From contig NZ_JAKRGF010000002.1 of the NCBI RefSeq assembly GCF_022347685.1, positions 186,001-250,000 on the forward strand: DNA of 64,000 nt, in the 5' to 3' direction. The notes under the pieces are model-generated. The model saw nothing but the letters and a program-made list of their open reading frames with translations. It did no database searches and was not told where the DNA came from. This document shows positions 26,044 to 35,579 of this stretch, piece after piece; position 1 is the stretch's first letter, and each line of letters opens with the position of its first letter. The position numbers and the translations under genes are program-made. The stretch is from Thalassobius sp. Cn5-15 (GTDB taxonomy: Bacteria > Pseudomonadota > Alphaproteobacteria > Rhodobacterales > Rhodobacteraceae).

Positions 26044-29000
26044 ATGACAGCCAAGCCAGGAACCTATGGCCTTTATGACCCCAAGAGCGAGAAAAGCTCC
26101 TGCGGGGTTGGTTTTTTGACCCGCAAAGATGGTGTGCAAACCCATGAGGTGTTGAAACACGGCCATGAGGCGCTGTGCGCGGTGCCTCATCGTGGCGGCA
26201 TGTCCTCCGAAGGAGTAGGCGATGGTGCTGGCCTGTCCGTGGACCTGTCCCTGTCATTCTTTAACAAGATCACCGGCAACACGCTGACGCCCGGCCTGTT
26301 CGGCGTTGGCAACTTCTTCCTGCCTGCGGACGAAAGCCAGCATGACCGCGCCGCCCAGTTGATCGAAACCGCGCTGGATAGGTCAGGGTTTCAAACCAAA
26401 CTGATCCGCAACATGCCTGTCAATAATGACGCCATCGGCGTGCGGGCGGTCAAATGCCAACTGCCGATCGCCCAATGGGTCTTTGTTGCGCCCAGTGGCA
26501 TGGATCAGACAGCCTTTGACAAACGCATTCACCTCGCCCTGTTGGAGATCGAGGCAGAGGCCTACACCGATCCCGATCTGGAAGGCCTCTACCCGCTGTC
26601 GCTGTCATCTCGCATGCAGGTGTTCAAAGGGCGACTGAATTCGTGGGAAATCATTCCCTATTTCAGCGACCTGTCCGATCCCGATCATGCGGTGCATACG
26701 CTTTACTTCCACACCCGTTTTTCCACGAACACTGATCCGCACCCATCGATGGCCCAGCCGTTCCGTTTGATGGCACATAATGGGGAACTGAACACCGACA
26801 AGAAAAACCGCCTGTCAGAGGCGGCGATTGCGCTGGCGCGCAACAAATCCATCGTCCGCCCCAAGGGGCAGTCCGACAGCTGTCGTCTGGACCAGACACT
26901 GAACGCACGGGTCTATGGCGAAGGTCTGGATCTGGTCGAAGCGGTGGTGGCGATGATGCCACCCGCGTGGGAAAACGATGCCCGTATCAGCCCCGAGGTG
27001 CGGGCGATGCTGGAATACTTCTCCCTGTCAGAGGAAAAGAACGACGGTCCTGCCGCGCTGGTCTTTGGCGATGGCAATATCATTGGCGCCCGCCTGGACC
27101 GTCTGGGCCTGCGCCCGATGCGTTCGGTTGAGACCCGCGAGTATCTGGCGGTGATGTCCGAGGCAGGCCAGATTGATTTCCCGCCAGAGGATGTGCTGCG
27201 CCGCGGCCGTGTTGAGGCAGGCGGCATGATCTATCTGAACCACGCCGAAGGCCGGATTTATGAAACCGATGAGGCGCTGGCGAAACTGGCAGAAGCCAAG
27301 GAATACGCCACCCTGTTGGCGGATGCGCAAACCAACATCGACGATTTCCCCATCCCCGACACCGCGCCGTCGGATGCGGCGGCACGCTATGACGGCGACC
27401 TCAGCTGGGCGGCGCGCTATGTGGGCTACACGCTCAATCAGGAAAGCTTCAAGTTTCTGATGGATCCGATGCTGCAAACCGGGGTCGAGAAGGTTTCTGC
27501 CATGGGCTATGGCAACGCGATCAACGCGCTGTCGGATAACGAAGGCGGTGTGGCCAAATATTTTAGCCAGCGTTTTGCGCAGGTGACAAATCCGCCGCTG
27601 GATTCAATCCGCGAGGCGGACGGAATGACCCTGCGTGTGGCGCTGGGTGAAAAACCGTATCTGGGCCACAGCCGATCACGCCAAATCGTGGTGAATAGCC
27701 CCGTTTTGTTGATGACCGATGTTTTGAAGATCAAAGCACAGTCCCAGACCCCTTGGGCCAAGTTTGACGCGCTTTATGTGCCGGTGTTTGACGATGCAGC
27801 CGCAAATGAGACCGCGCTCACCAGCGCGATTGATGCGGTGGCGGAAGAGATCGTCGTCTTTGCCCGCGATCACGGTGGTATTGCCATCCTGTCCGATCGT
27901 CACCTCAGCCGCAGACGTGCGCCGATGCCGATGACACTGGCCGTATCGGCAATCAACCAGCGCCTGATCGAAGAAGGCATGCGGTTCAAGGTGTCTCTGG
28001 TGGTGGAAAGCGGTCAGATCTGTTCCTCCCACCACATCGCCTGTGCCTTGGGCTTTGGCGCCTCTGCCGTCTATCCGATGGCCGTGCGGATGCGCGCCGA
28101 AGAGCTTTATGGCAATGAGGCTCCTGCTGCTTATCAGAAATTCAAAAAGGCAGCTGAAAAGGCGCTGATGAAGACGATGGGCAAGGTCGGTCTTTGTACG
28201 GTGGAGAGCTATTCGGGCGGGGAATTCTTTGAGCCGAACTTCCTCGACACAAACGATGCGGTCTTTGCCAAATATCTGCCGAACATGAAAACGCCCGTCG
28301 GCGGCGTGCGCTTTAACGTGGTGGCGAAATCGGTCGCTGATTGGCACGAACGCGCACTGAGTGTCGAGAGCGACAAGGACATCCCGATCCTTGGGCTGTT
28401 CAAGGAACGCGCAGAAGGCGCGGGCCACTCGTACGGCACCACAGCGGTACGTGGGTTTGTCGACCTGACCGAAGAAAAGATCAGTTTTGAGACCGCAAAT
28501 GACGGCGGCGCGCTGGATGGGGAAACCGATCCCTTCCGCCTGCTGACCCTGCGCCAAATGGAGGATGCCTTTGGCGTTGATGACACGGGCTATGTGAACA
28601 CTTCCTTCGCGAAGCTCACCCAGGAACAGATCGACAATTTCACCATCACCCCCGGCTACCGTGCCTTCAGCGCCATGATGGCCGAAGAGCGCCATCGTCG
28701 CCCTGCCGCCCTGCGCGATGTGCTGGCGTTCCCGGCTGATATCACCTTCCTCGACACTGTCGCGGATATGAAGCGTGAGATGATGCTGTTTAACCGCGCG
28801 GGCAACAATGACTTCGCTATTCGTGGTCTCGCGGTAGAAGATCTGGGAGAGGGCGCCTACCTGTTGCGCCTTTCTGGTGCCAAATCCGGCGATCTGGGGC
28901 GTTTGGATGTGCTGGCGGAAACGCTGGTGGAACGGTTTGGCAAGGATGTCGAAGGGCACTACATCACCAAAGGTGCGCTGAAGGTCACCGTCGTTGGCAT

Positions 29001-31524
29001 GGCGCAGGACTATATTGCGCGCATCCGCCCAGCCCCCGACCGGATCGCACTGGAAGAGGTTGAACCTGCGTCACAGATTACCGGACGCCTTGCCTCTGGC
29101 GCGATGTCACATGGGGCGCTGGTGGCCTCGGCGCATGAAGCGGTGGCCCATGGCACCAATATGGTGGGCGGCATGTCCAATTCTGGCGAAGGCGGGGAAC
29201 ATATCACGCGCTACGGCACCATCCGCGCCAGCCGCATCAAACAGTTTGCATCGGGCCGTTTTGGCGTCTGGGCAGGCTATCTGGCGGACCCCAATCTGGA
29301 AGAGATCGAGATCAAAATCGGTCAGGGCGCAAAACCCGGCGAAGGCGGCCAGCTTCCGGCGCCCAAAGTGACGGTGGAAATCGCCGCTGCCAGAGGCGGC
29401 ACACCGGGGGTGGAGCTGATTTCCCCCCCGCCGCACCACGACACCTATTCGATTGAGGACCTCGGCCAGTTGATCCACGACGCCAAGGCGGCACGGGTGC
29501 GCGTCATCGTCAAACTGGTTTCCTCCGAGGGCATCGGCACCATTGCGGTGGGCGTCGCCAAAGCGGGCGCCGATGTGATCAACATCGCCGGCAACACCGG
29601 CGGCACCGGCGCGGCGGCGGTCACGTCCCTGAAATACACCGGTCGCGCTGCTGAAATTGGCATCGCTGAGGTACACCATGCGCTTTGTGCAAATGGCATC
29701 CGCCAGAAGGTGCTGCTGCGCTGTTCGGGCGCGATGCAAACCGGTTCAGATGTGGTCAAAGGTGCCCTCTTGGGCGGTGACAGCTTTGAATTTGGCACCA
29801 CCGCGCTGATGATGCTGAAATGCGTGATGGCCAAGAACTGCAACGTGAAATGCCCAGCCGGTTTAACCACGAATCCAGAAGTATTTGATGGCGACCCCCG
29901 TGCCTTGGCGCAGTATCTCTTGAACATCGCCCATGAGGTCCGTGAGGTTCTGGCCTCGCTTGGCCTGAAATCCTTGGCAGAGGCCCGCGGTCGCTCTGAC
30001 CTGCTGCACCTTCTGGACCACCCCGCATCGGTGGGCAAACTGGACCTGCGGGCGATGTTGACCAATGTGCCGGAGGTCAAGGTTGAAGATCCGGTCTATC
30101 TGGAAAAAGACTTCGCTGTCGATGATGCGCTGCTGGAACAGGTGAAATCCCGCCTGATTGAGGGGGATGAACGCACGATCGAGCTGCGTCCAAACATGCC
30201 GCTGAACAATCGCAATAAAACTGTGGGCGGTCAGCTGGGCATCGACATTGAGCGGATGCTAAACCATGAGTTGGAACAGCTTCCCGCCGCAGCATTTCAG
30301 GATCAGCGTGGCCGCCGCTATCTGGATGCCCGCGCGATCAAGGTTGTGACCAACGGATCTGCCGGTCAAAGCTTTGGCGCCTTCTGCAACGATGGCATGC
30401 TGATGGAACACACCGGCACCTGTAACGACGGTGTTGGCAAAGGGGCCTCTGGCGGTGAAATCATCGTGCGCAGCCCCGGTGGCGCCAAGGGTCGTGAAAA
30501 CGTGCTGGTCGGCAACTTTGCCCTGTTTGGCGCCACCGGTGGTCGTACCTTTATCGAAGGTCAGGCAGGAGACCGTTTCGCGGTGCGCAACTCCGGCGCG
30601 ACGGCGGTGGTTGAGGGCGTGGGCGATTTCTGCGCCGAATATATGACCAACGGTGCGATCCTGAACATCGGCGACTTCGCCAAGGGTTTTGGCAACGGCA
30701 TGTCGGGTGGCTTTGCGTATCAGTATGATCCTGAAAGCCGCATCCAAGAGATGATGAGTCAGGACTCCGTTCTGGCAGGCACGCTGGCAGACGGCTCTGA
30801 TCACGCCCAGATCCACGAAGGGGCGGTCCGCCAGATGCTGACATGGCATGTGGAAGCAACGGGATCTGCCAAGGGTAAGGATCTACTGGGCGATTGGGAC
30901 ACCACCCGCACCCATATGGCGTGGATCATGCCAAAGGCGCTCCTGCAATATCAGGACGCAGACGCCATTCTGGCCGCCCGCAGCCGCAAGGATCTGATCG
31001 ACGAACTGTCTACTGCGCTCGCCAGCCACCAGATCGCCGAGGTGAAGGCCGCATGGAAACACGGCCGGCCTGTACAGCGTGGTGCGGTGCCTGCCTATGG
31101 CGAGATGGACACCGATGAGATGTTCCGCCTGCTGGGCAGCTACATCGTGCTGGAACAGGCGCAGGTGATTGCGGCGAAGCGTGTGAAAGGGCGCGACCAG
31201 TTTGCGCTGGACAAGGCCGCGCGCAACCTGATCCTGACCGAAGACTTCGCGCTTATGGCGGCCCTTGGCAAACACGCCAAAACCGCTGTGGAAGGCTATG
31301 ATGATGCCGGTCTGGCCGCCCTTGTGGCCAACAAGCGCCTCAGCGACTTCAAGCGGGCGCTGAGCCTGCGCAACATCCTCAGCATGGACAGCCCCGGCAC
31401 CTATGCCTGGATCCTGCACCAAAGCGCCAAAAACCGCGCGGCACTGGGCGAGGTGCCCAGCTTTGACGCGCTCTTTGCCGAAAACGCGATCCCTGACGTG
31501 ATCGCCCGCACCGCAGCCGAGTGA
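26044..31524 (+). CDS. Glutamate-synthase-large-subunit-like protein (GltB-like, 1826 residues)
   Basis: The order is that of GltB. First is an N-terminal class II amidotransferase domain with candidate nucleophile Cys20 (KSSCGVGF) and PHRGG. Then come a central domain, an FMN-binding synthase domain near residue 1010 (GRLASGAMSHGALVASAHEA, SNSGEGGE), an Fe-S motif C1260-x5-C1266-x3-C1270, and a GXGXG domain near 1430. The last 330 residues are an extension I do not know from ordinary GltB, which is about 1500 residues long. Classical 3Fe-4S spacing is C-x5-C-x4-C. No gltD is adjacent; a CysJ-like diflavin reductase starts 4 bases later. ATG 26044 is preferred to TTG 26032, with GGAG 6 bases before it. 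Confidence 0.82.
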   Translation: MTAKPGTYGLYDPKSEKSSCGVGFLTRKDGVQTHEVLKHGHEALCAVPHRGGMSSEGVGDGAGLSVDLSLSFFNKITGNTLTPGLFGVGNFFLPADESQHDRAAQLIETALDRSGFQTKLIRNMPVNNDAIGVRAVKCQLPIAQWVFVAPSGMDQTAFDKRIHLALLEIEAEAYTDPDLEGLYPLSLSSRMQVFKGRLNSWEIIPYFSDLSDPDHAVHTLYFHTRFSTNTDPHPSMAQPFRLMAHNGELNTDKKNRLSEAAIALARNKSIVRPKGQSDSCRLDQTLNARVYGEGLDLVEAVVAMMPPAWENDARISPEVRAMLEYFSLSEEKNDGPAALVFGDGNIIGARLDRLGLRPMRSVETREYLAVMSEAGQIDFPPEDVLRRGRVEAGGMIYLNHAEGRIYETDEALAKLAEAKEYATLLADAQTNIDDFPIPDTAPSDAAARYDGDLSWAARYVGYTLNQESFKFLMDPMLQTGVEKVSAMGYGNAINALSDNEGGVAKYFSQRFAQVTNPPLDSIREADGMTLRVALGEKPYLGHSRSRQIVVNSPVLLMTDVLKIKAQSQTPWAKFDALYVPVFDDAAANETALTSAIDAVAEEIVVFARDHGGIAILSDRHLSRRRAPMPMTLAVSAINQRLIEEGMRFKVSLVVESGQICSSHHIACALGFGASAVYPMAVRMRAEELYGNEAPAAYQKFKKAAEKALMKTMGKVGLCTVESYSGGEFFEPNFLDTNDAVFAKYLPNMKTPVGGVRFNVVAKSVADWHERALSVESDKDIPILGLFKERAEGAGHSYGTTAVRGFVDLTEEKISFETANDGGALDGETDPFRLLTLRQMEDAFGVDDTGYVNTSFAKLTQEQIDNFTITPGYRAFSAMMAEERHRRPAALRDVLAFPADITFLDTVADMKREMMLFNRAGNNDFAIRGLAVEDLGEGAYLLRLSGAKSGDLGRLDVLAETLVERFGKDVEGHYITKGALKVTVVGMAQDYIARIRPAPDRIALEEVEPASQITGRLASGAMSHGALVASAHEAVAHGTNMVGGMSNSGEGGEHITRYGTIRASRIKQFASGRFGVWAGYLADPNLEEIEIKIGQGAKPGEGGQLPAPKVTVEIAAARGGTPGVELISPPPHHDTYSIEDLGQLIHDAKAARVRVIVKLVSSEGIGTIAVGVAKAGADVINIAGNTGGTGAAAVTSLKYTGRAAEIGIAEVHHALCANGIRQKVLLRCSGAMQTGSDVVKGALLGGDSFEFGTTALMMLKCVMAKNCNVKCPAGLTTNPEVFDGDPRALAQYLLNIAHEVREVLASLGLKSLAEARGRSDLLHLLDHPASVGKLDLRAMLTNVPEVKVEDPVYLEKDFAVDDALLEQVKSRLIEGDERTIELRPNMPLNNRNKTVGGQLGIDIERMLNHELEQLPAAAFQDQRGRRYLDARAIKVVTNGSAGQSFGAFCNDGMLMEHTGTCNDGVGKGASGGEIIVRSPGGAKGRENVLVGNFALFGATGGRTFIEGQAGDRFAVRNSGATAVVEGVGDFCAEYMTNGAILNIGDFAKGFGNGMSGGFAYQYDPESRIQEMMSQDSVLAGTLADGSDHAQIHEGAVRQMLTWHVEATGSAKGKDLLGDWDTTRTHMAWIMPKALLQYQDADAILAARSRKDLIDELSTALASHQIAEVKAAWKHGRPVQRGAVPAYGEMDTDEMFRLLGSYIVLEQAQVIAAKRVKGRDQFALDKAARNLILTEDFALMAALGKHAKTAVEGYDDAGLAALVANKRLSDFKRALSLRNILSMDSPGTYAWILHQSAKNRAALGEVPSFDALFAENAIPDVIARTAAE

Positions 31525-31528
31525 ACAG

Positions 31529-33289
31529 ATGACCGATACAAACACCAAAGTCCCTTACATCCCCGGGGATGCCCCGTTTTCTGGCGAACAGCGCCTATGG
31601 CTGGGCGGGTTTCTTGCTGGCCTGCACTCGCGCCTTGCCGCTGGCGGCGGTGCCGCCGCTGCCACGCCCGCCACTGCGGCGGCAGAGGTGAAACACCTCG
31701 ACATCCTGTTCGGCACCCAGACCGGCAATGCCGAAACCGTGGCCGAAGATGCCGCCACACTGGCCAGGACCAGGGGCTTCACGCCACGGCTGGCCGAAAT
31801 GGATGACGTCAGCATGGAACAGCTGGCCGCCATGCAGAACGTGATCATCGTGGTTTCGACCTACGGCGAAGGCGAAATGCCCGACAACGCACACCAGTTC
31901 TGGGGCGCGCTCAGCGCCTCCACTGCGCCACGGCTTGAGGCGCTGAACTACGGCGTTCTGGCTCTTGGCGACACATCCTATGATGAGTTCTGCCAAGCCG
32001 GAAAACTGGTTGACACCCGTCTGGAACAACTGGGCGCCAAACGTCTGGCTGCGCGGGTAGACTGTGACGTTGATTTCGAGGATGCCGCAGAGGCATGGAT
32101 CGCCGCGACGATCCCCGATGCAGGCAGCATCGCAGCCGCCGTGCCCGTGGCCGACGCCACGCCAAAGGCTGAAAAGTCCGGCTGGGGCCGCAAAAATCCC
32201 TACCTCGCCACCACGCTGGACAACCGCGTCGTGTCTGGCGCGGACTCCGCCAAGGAAATCCGCCACATCGCCTTTGATCTGGGTGACAGCGGCATGACAT
32301 ATGAAGCAGGCGATGCTTTGTGCGTGATGCCAGTGAACAACCCAACACTGGTGCAGGGCTGGCTGGACCGTCTGAGCGCAGGGGCTGACACCGATATTGG
32401 CGGTCGCGCCTTAGGCGATCTACTGACCACAGGGTTGGAGATTATGACGCCCTCGCGCGATCTGATCCGCGCGATTGAGCCGCTGGCTCATAATGATGAG
32501 CTGAGCCATGTGGTCGGCAACGGCGACAAAGAGGCGCTGGATGCCTACCTCTGGGGCAAGGATGCGCTTGATCTGTTGAACCTCGCGCCTGACCTCGCCC
32601 TTGATCCGGCCGAGGTGGTCAACTGGCTCAAACCGCTGCAACACCGCGCCTACTCGATCTCTTCCAGCCCGAAGGCCCACCCCGGCGAAGTGCACCTGAC
32701 CGTCGCTGCTGTGCGCTGGATGCATGACAATCGCGCTCATGGCGGGGTCTGTTCGACCTTCCTGGCCGATCACATGCCTGCAGGTGAACAGACCGGGATC
32801 TTCATGTCGCCAAACAAGAGTTTCCGCGTGCCAGAAGATGACAGCGTACCGATGATCATGGTCGGCCCCGGCACTGGTATCGCCCCCTTCCGCGCCTTCC
32901 TTGAGGAACGCCGCGAACGGGGCGCGAACGGCGCCAACTGGCTGTTCTTTGGCGATCAGCACCGCGCCAGCGACTTTATCTATGAAGATGAAATCAGCGC
33001 TTTCAGCGCCTCCGGTCTGCTGAGCCGCCTGGATCTGGCATTCAGTCGCGATCAGGCGGAAAAAGTCTACGTACAGCACCGTATGGCCGAGAACGGCAAA
33101 GATCTGTTCGCTCAACTGGAAGAAGGTGGATATTTCTACGTCTGCGGTGATGCCACCCGCATGGCCCGCGATGTGGACGACGCGCTGCACCAGATCGTCG
33201 CCACACATGGCGGCCTCTCACAAGACGGCGCGGTCGCGTATGTGAACGCGCTGAAACGCGACAAGCGTTACGTGCGCGACGTTTATTGA
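31529..33289 (+). CDS. CysJ-like NADPH diflavin reductase (FMN/FAD)
   Basis: 586 residues. The flavodoxin domain shows FGTQTGNAE at residue 61, STYGEGEMPDNA and ALGDTSYDEFC. The FAD-binding part shows RAYSISSSP at about 373, and the NADPH part shows GPGTGIAPFRAFLEERRERG at about 446, ending DKRYVRDVY as in CysJ. The first 50 residues are an Ala/Gly-rich extension. CysJ normally passes NADPH electrons to the sirohaem subunit CysI, which is not present here. Starting 4 bases after the GltB-like gene and ending at a strong terminator, it is more likely the electron donor of that protein. It could still also serve a sulfite reductase elsewhere. Confidence 0.85.
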   Translation: MTDTNTKVPYIPGDAPFSGEQRLWLGGFLAGLHSRLAAGGGAAAATPATAAAEVKHLDILFGTQTGNAETVAEDAATLARTRGFTPRLAEMDDVSMEQLAAMQNVIIVVSTYGEGEMPDNAHQFWGALSASTAPRLEALNYGVLALGDTSYDEFCQAGKLVDTRLEQLGAKRLAARVDCDVDFEDAAEAWIAATIPDAGSIAAAVPVADATPKAEKSGWGRKNPYLATTLDNRVVSGADSAKEIRHIAFDLGDSGMTYEAGDALCVMPVNNPTLVQGWLDRLSAGADTDIGGRALGDLLTTGLEIMTPSRDLIRAIEPLAHNDELSHVVGNGDKEALDAYLWGKDALDLLNLAPDLALDPAEVVNWLKPLQHRAYSISSSPKAHPGEVHLTVAAVRWMHDNRAHGGVCSTFLADHMPAGEQTGIFMSPNKSFRVPEDDSVPMIMVGPGTGIAPFRAFLEERRERGANGANWLFFGDQHRASDFIYEDEISAFSASGLLSRLDLAFSRDQAEKVYVQHRMAENGKDLFAQLEEGGYFYVCGDATRMARDVDDALHQIVATHGGLSQDGAVAYVNALKRDKRYVRDVY

Positions 33290-33310
33290 CCCGCGCGCCA
33301 GACAAAGCAG

Positions 33311-33341
33311 AACGGGCGCCCCACTCGGGCGCCCGTTTTTC
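33311..33341. terminator. Strong terminator after the diflavin reductase gene
   Basis: Perfect 11-bp stem AACGGGCGCCC / GGGCGCCCGTT with a five-base loop, then TTTTCTG. Also usable by the convergent operon ending at 33381. Confidence 0.9.
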
Positions 33342-33380
33342 TGTATGCACGCGGCAGATAGAAAACACGGCTAGAACACT

Positions 33381-33746
33381 CTAGACGAAGGCACCCGAAA
33401 CATCTTTTGCCTTCACCAGTGAACGCCCCTCACACAGAACCGTACCATCTGGTGCCGTACAGCTGGCCCAGAGATCGACCAAGTGCTTGTCAGGCCGCAA
33501 GCGGGTGACTTCGACCCGTGCAATCAAGGGGGTGTCCAGCGGCGCCGGCGCTTTGAACGCCAGTTCCTGTTTCAGGTAATTGGTCCCTGATCCCGGCAGT
33601 TTGACCCCCAAAAGGTAGGAAAACAGCGCCGCGATCAGCGGTTCCGGCACAGTATCGCCGACGCTGCCGCTGAGGGCCGCAAACTCTGTCAGATCAGATT
33701 GCGTGTAGGTGCGACGGATTTCTGCCGCCTGTCCAACTGTCAGCAT
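33381..33746 (-). CDS. MaoC-like hot-dog protein, last gene of the liv/acyl-CoA operon
   Basis: 121 residues. YTQSDLTEFAALSGSVGD, EPLIAALFSYLLGVKLPGSGTNYLKQELAFKAPAPLDTPLIARVEVTRLRPDKHLVDLWASC fits the R-specific enoyl-CoA hydratase/MaoC hot-dog fold. The usual hydratase Asp-x4-His pair is not complete: FAALSGSVGDTVPEPLIAAL has no His at that point. It may therefore be non-catalytic, or act with the neighbouring MaoC protein as the two halves of a heteromeric hydratase. The start at 33746 lies just inside the end of the preceding gene. It is the most downstream gene of the operon. Confidence 0.75.
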   Translation of the reverse strand: MLTVGQAAEIRRTYTQSDLTEFAALSGSVGDTVPEPLIAALFSYLLGVKLPGSGTNYLKQELAFKAPAPLDTPLIARVEVTRLRPDKHLVDLWASCTAPDGTVLCEGRSLVKAKDVSGAFV

Positions 33747-34096
33747 GTAACCTCTGCCTCCCCGGTCAGGCATTCCGCACCATCTGCGCTGCGCGTGACG
33801 CGCATTGTCAGGATATTGGGGCGGTGCTCAGTGATCTCCAGCAGCAATTCCTCGCCGGTGAAGGCGGGGTTGGGAAACATCATCTGCTGGCTGACCTGCC
33901 GCAGCGACGGGTCATAGCGCCGTACCATGCCCCAGAGTTTCGAGTAGATCAGCATCCCGTGGCTGACCGTACGCCCAAATGTGGTTTGCGCACAAAAGTC
34001 CGGATCCACATGGATCGCGTTGTCATCGCCAGACACCCGTGCAAAGGCGTCAAAATCGCCCTGCGTCGGGGTCCAGACCTCGCTCAATTCAATCAT
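33740..34096 (-). CDS. MaoC-family dehydratase
   Basis: 118 residues. GDFDAFARVSGDDNAIHVDPDF is the hydratase-2 motif with catalytic Asp and His, followed by FGRTVSHGML. These proteins hydrate trans-2-enoyl-CoA to the (R)-3-hydroxyacyl-CoA. Start at 34096 because the preceding residues in the frame come from the overlapping ligase gene. It overlaps the ligase by 8 bases and the next MaoC-like gene by 7, so the three are tightly coupled. Together with the previous entry it may form a two-subunit hydratase. Confidence 0.83.
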   Translation of the reverse strand: MIELSEVWTPTQGDFDAFARVSGDDNAIHVDPDFCAQTTFGRTVSHGMLIYSKLWGMVRRYDPSLRQVSQQMMFPNPAFTGEELLLEITEHRPNILTMRVTRSADGAECLTGEAEVTC

Positions 34097-35579
34097 GTTC
34101 AAAAGCCTCTCGCAGATCGGGTTTGCAGACCTTGCCCGCCGCAGTGCGCGGGAACTCATCGACGATGCGCACATAAGCAGGCACCTTGTAGCCCGCCAGC
34201 CGTTCGCGGCACCACGGGCGCAAATCGCCCGCATCCAACGACGCGTCGGGGCGCAGCATAACATGGGCAGCGCCCACCTCCCCCCAGCGTTCATCCGACA
34301 CGCCAATGACCGCCGCCTCCAGAATCGCAGGATGGGCGTTCAGCACACGCTCCACCTCTGCCGGATAGACGTTTTCCCCGCCAGAGATGAACATGTCCTT
34401 GAGGCGGTCCACGATGTAGTAATACCCATCCGCATCGCGCCGTGCGACATCGCCGGTGGCAAGCCAGCCATCGTCTGTGAAGGTCTTGGCCGTGGCCCCT
34501 TCGTTCTGAAAATAGCCAGGCGTGATGCCGGGACCACGCAGATGCAATTCACCTGCGCCCGCTGTGCCGTCGGGCACATCGACCAGCCGCACCTCCGCCA
34601 GAGATTGCGGTTTGCCCACCGATCCGATCTTAGCGCTTGCATGGGCAGCATCCATCAAGAAAACGGTCGGCCCGCTTTCGGTCATGCCCATGCCGTTCAA
34701 AACATCTGCACCGCGTTCGGCAAAGAACCGGATCAAGGGTTCCGGCAAGGGGGCACCACCACAGCCGCACCGTACCTTGGACCAGTCGACATCGGCAATC
34801 TCGGGCATCAACGACAGAGCCTGATAAACCGCAGGCACGCCAAAAAACTGATTGATCCGCCCAGATGCTAATAGCTGTTGAACCGGCCCCTCCTCAAACT
34901 TCGCCAGAACAGTAGAACTGCCGCCCCACAGGAACACCGGCAGGGTGTAGAGGTTGATGCCAGCGGTATGAAACAACGGCAGGAAACACGCCGCGCGATC
35001 CCCCGCCGCGATATCAATCGCCTGCCCGATGCTGATCGCATTGGCCCAAGCCATGCGCGCAGTCTGGATCACAGCCTTGGGCGTGCCAGTGGTGCCGGAG
35101 GTGAACAGCAGATACCAAGGCCGCGTTGCCGGAATGGCTGCCGTTAGCGCGGGCCCACCCGCATCGATCCATGCGCCCAGATCGGTTTCAATGCTTAGGG
35201 TCGCGGTCCCCGTCAGACCTGCAACCTCCGCTGCGACATCCCCAAACCCCGCGTCGCTGAGGATCAGCGATACGCCGACCTGCGCCACAATCTCCACCAG
35301 TTCAGGCGCAGGCAGACGCCAGTTCAGCGGACAGAGGATCACGCCAGTTTTCTGGCAAGCAAAGAGAGCGATGAAAAACTCCACCCTATTCTGGGACAGG
35401 ATGGCCACACGGTCGCCCTCCCCCAGACCGCATGCGGTCAGGCCGGCAGCAACTCCATTCGCTGCCGCATTGACCTCGGCAAAGGTCCAGTCGCGCATAG
35501 TTACCAGATCGTGAAAGGCCAGCGCATTAGGGCTCAACTCCGCCCGTTTGGCGGCCATGTCAGGGATCATATCAAACAT
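34089..35579 (-). CDS. AMP-binding acyl-CoA synthetase
   Basis: 496 residues. Motifs of the ANL superfamily are present: YLLFTSGTTGTPKAV (P-loop-like), NGMGMTESGPTVF, GWLATGDVARRDADGYYYIVDRLKDM and the C-terminal catalytic Lys region FPRTAAGKVCKPDL. It activates a carboxylic acid to acyl-AMP and then acyl-CoA. The substrate is presumably the compound imported by the Liv-type transporter encoded upstream in the same operon; aromatic, branched or short-chain acids are all possible. Overlaps of 8 bases on both sides indicate translational coupling. Confidence 0.92.
   Translation of the reverse strand: MFDMIPDMAAKRAELSPNALAFHDLVTMRDWTFAEVNAAANGVAAGLTACGLGEGDRVAILSQNRVEFFIALFACQKTGVILCPLNWRLPAPELVEIVAQVGVSLILSDAGFGDVAAEVAGLTGTATLSIETDLGAWIDAGGPALTAAIPATRPWYLLFTSGTTGTPKAVIQTARMAWANAISIGQAIDIAAGDRAACFLPLFHTAGINLYTLPVFLWGGSSTVLAKFEEGPVQQLLASGRINQFFGVPAVYQALSLMPEIADVDWSKVRCGCGGAPLPEPLIRFFAERGADVLNGMGMTESGPTVFLMDAAHASAKIGSVGKPQSLAEVRLVDVPDGTAGAGELHLRGPGITPGYFQNEGATAKTFTDDGWLATGDVARRDADGYYYIVDRLKDMFISGGENVYPAEVERVLNAHPAILEAAVIGVSDERWGEVGAAHVMLRPDASLDAGDLRPWCRERLAGYKVPAYVRIVDEFPRTAAGKVCKPDLREAFEHD

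Noticed and set aside
27676-28959. 427-residue open frame on the minus strand
   Set aside because: Antisense to the glutamate-synthase-like gene, His/Arg/Gln-rich and without any motif.
31529-33289. Part of a normal assimilatory sulfite reductase operon
   Set aside because: No cysI, cysG or cysH is adjacent, and the only coupled gene is the glutamate-synthase-like one.
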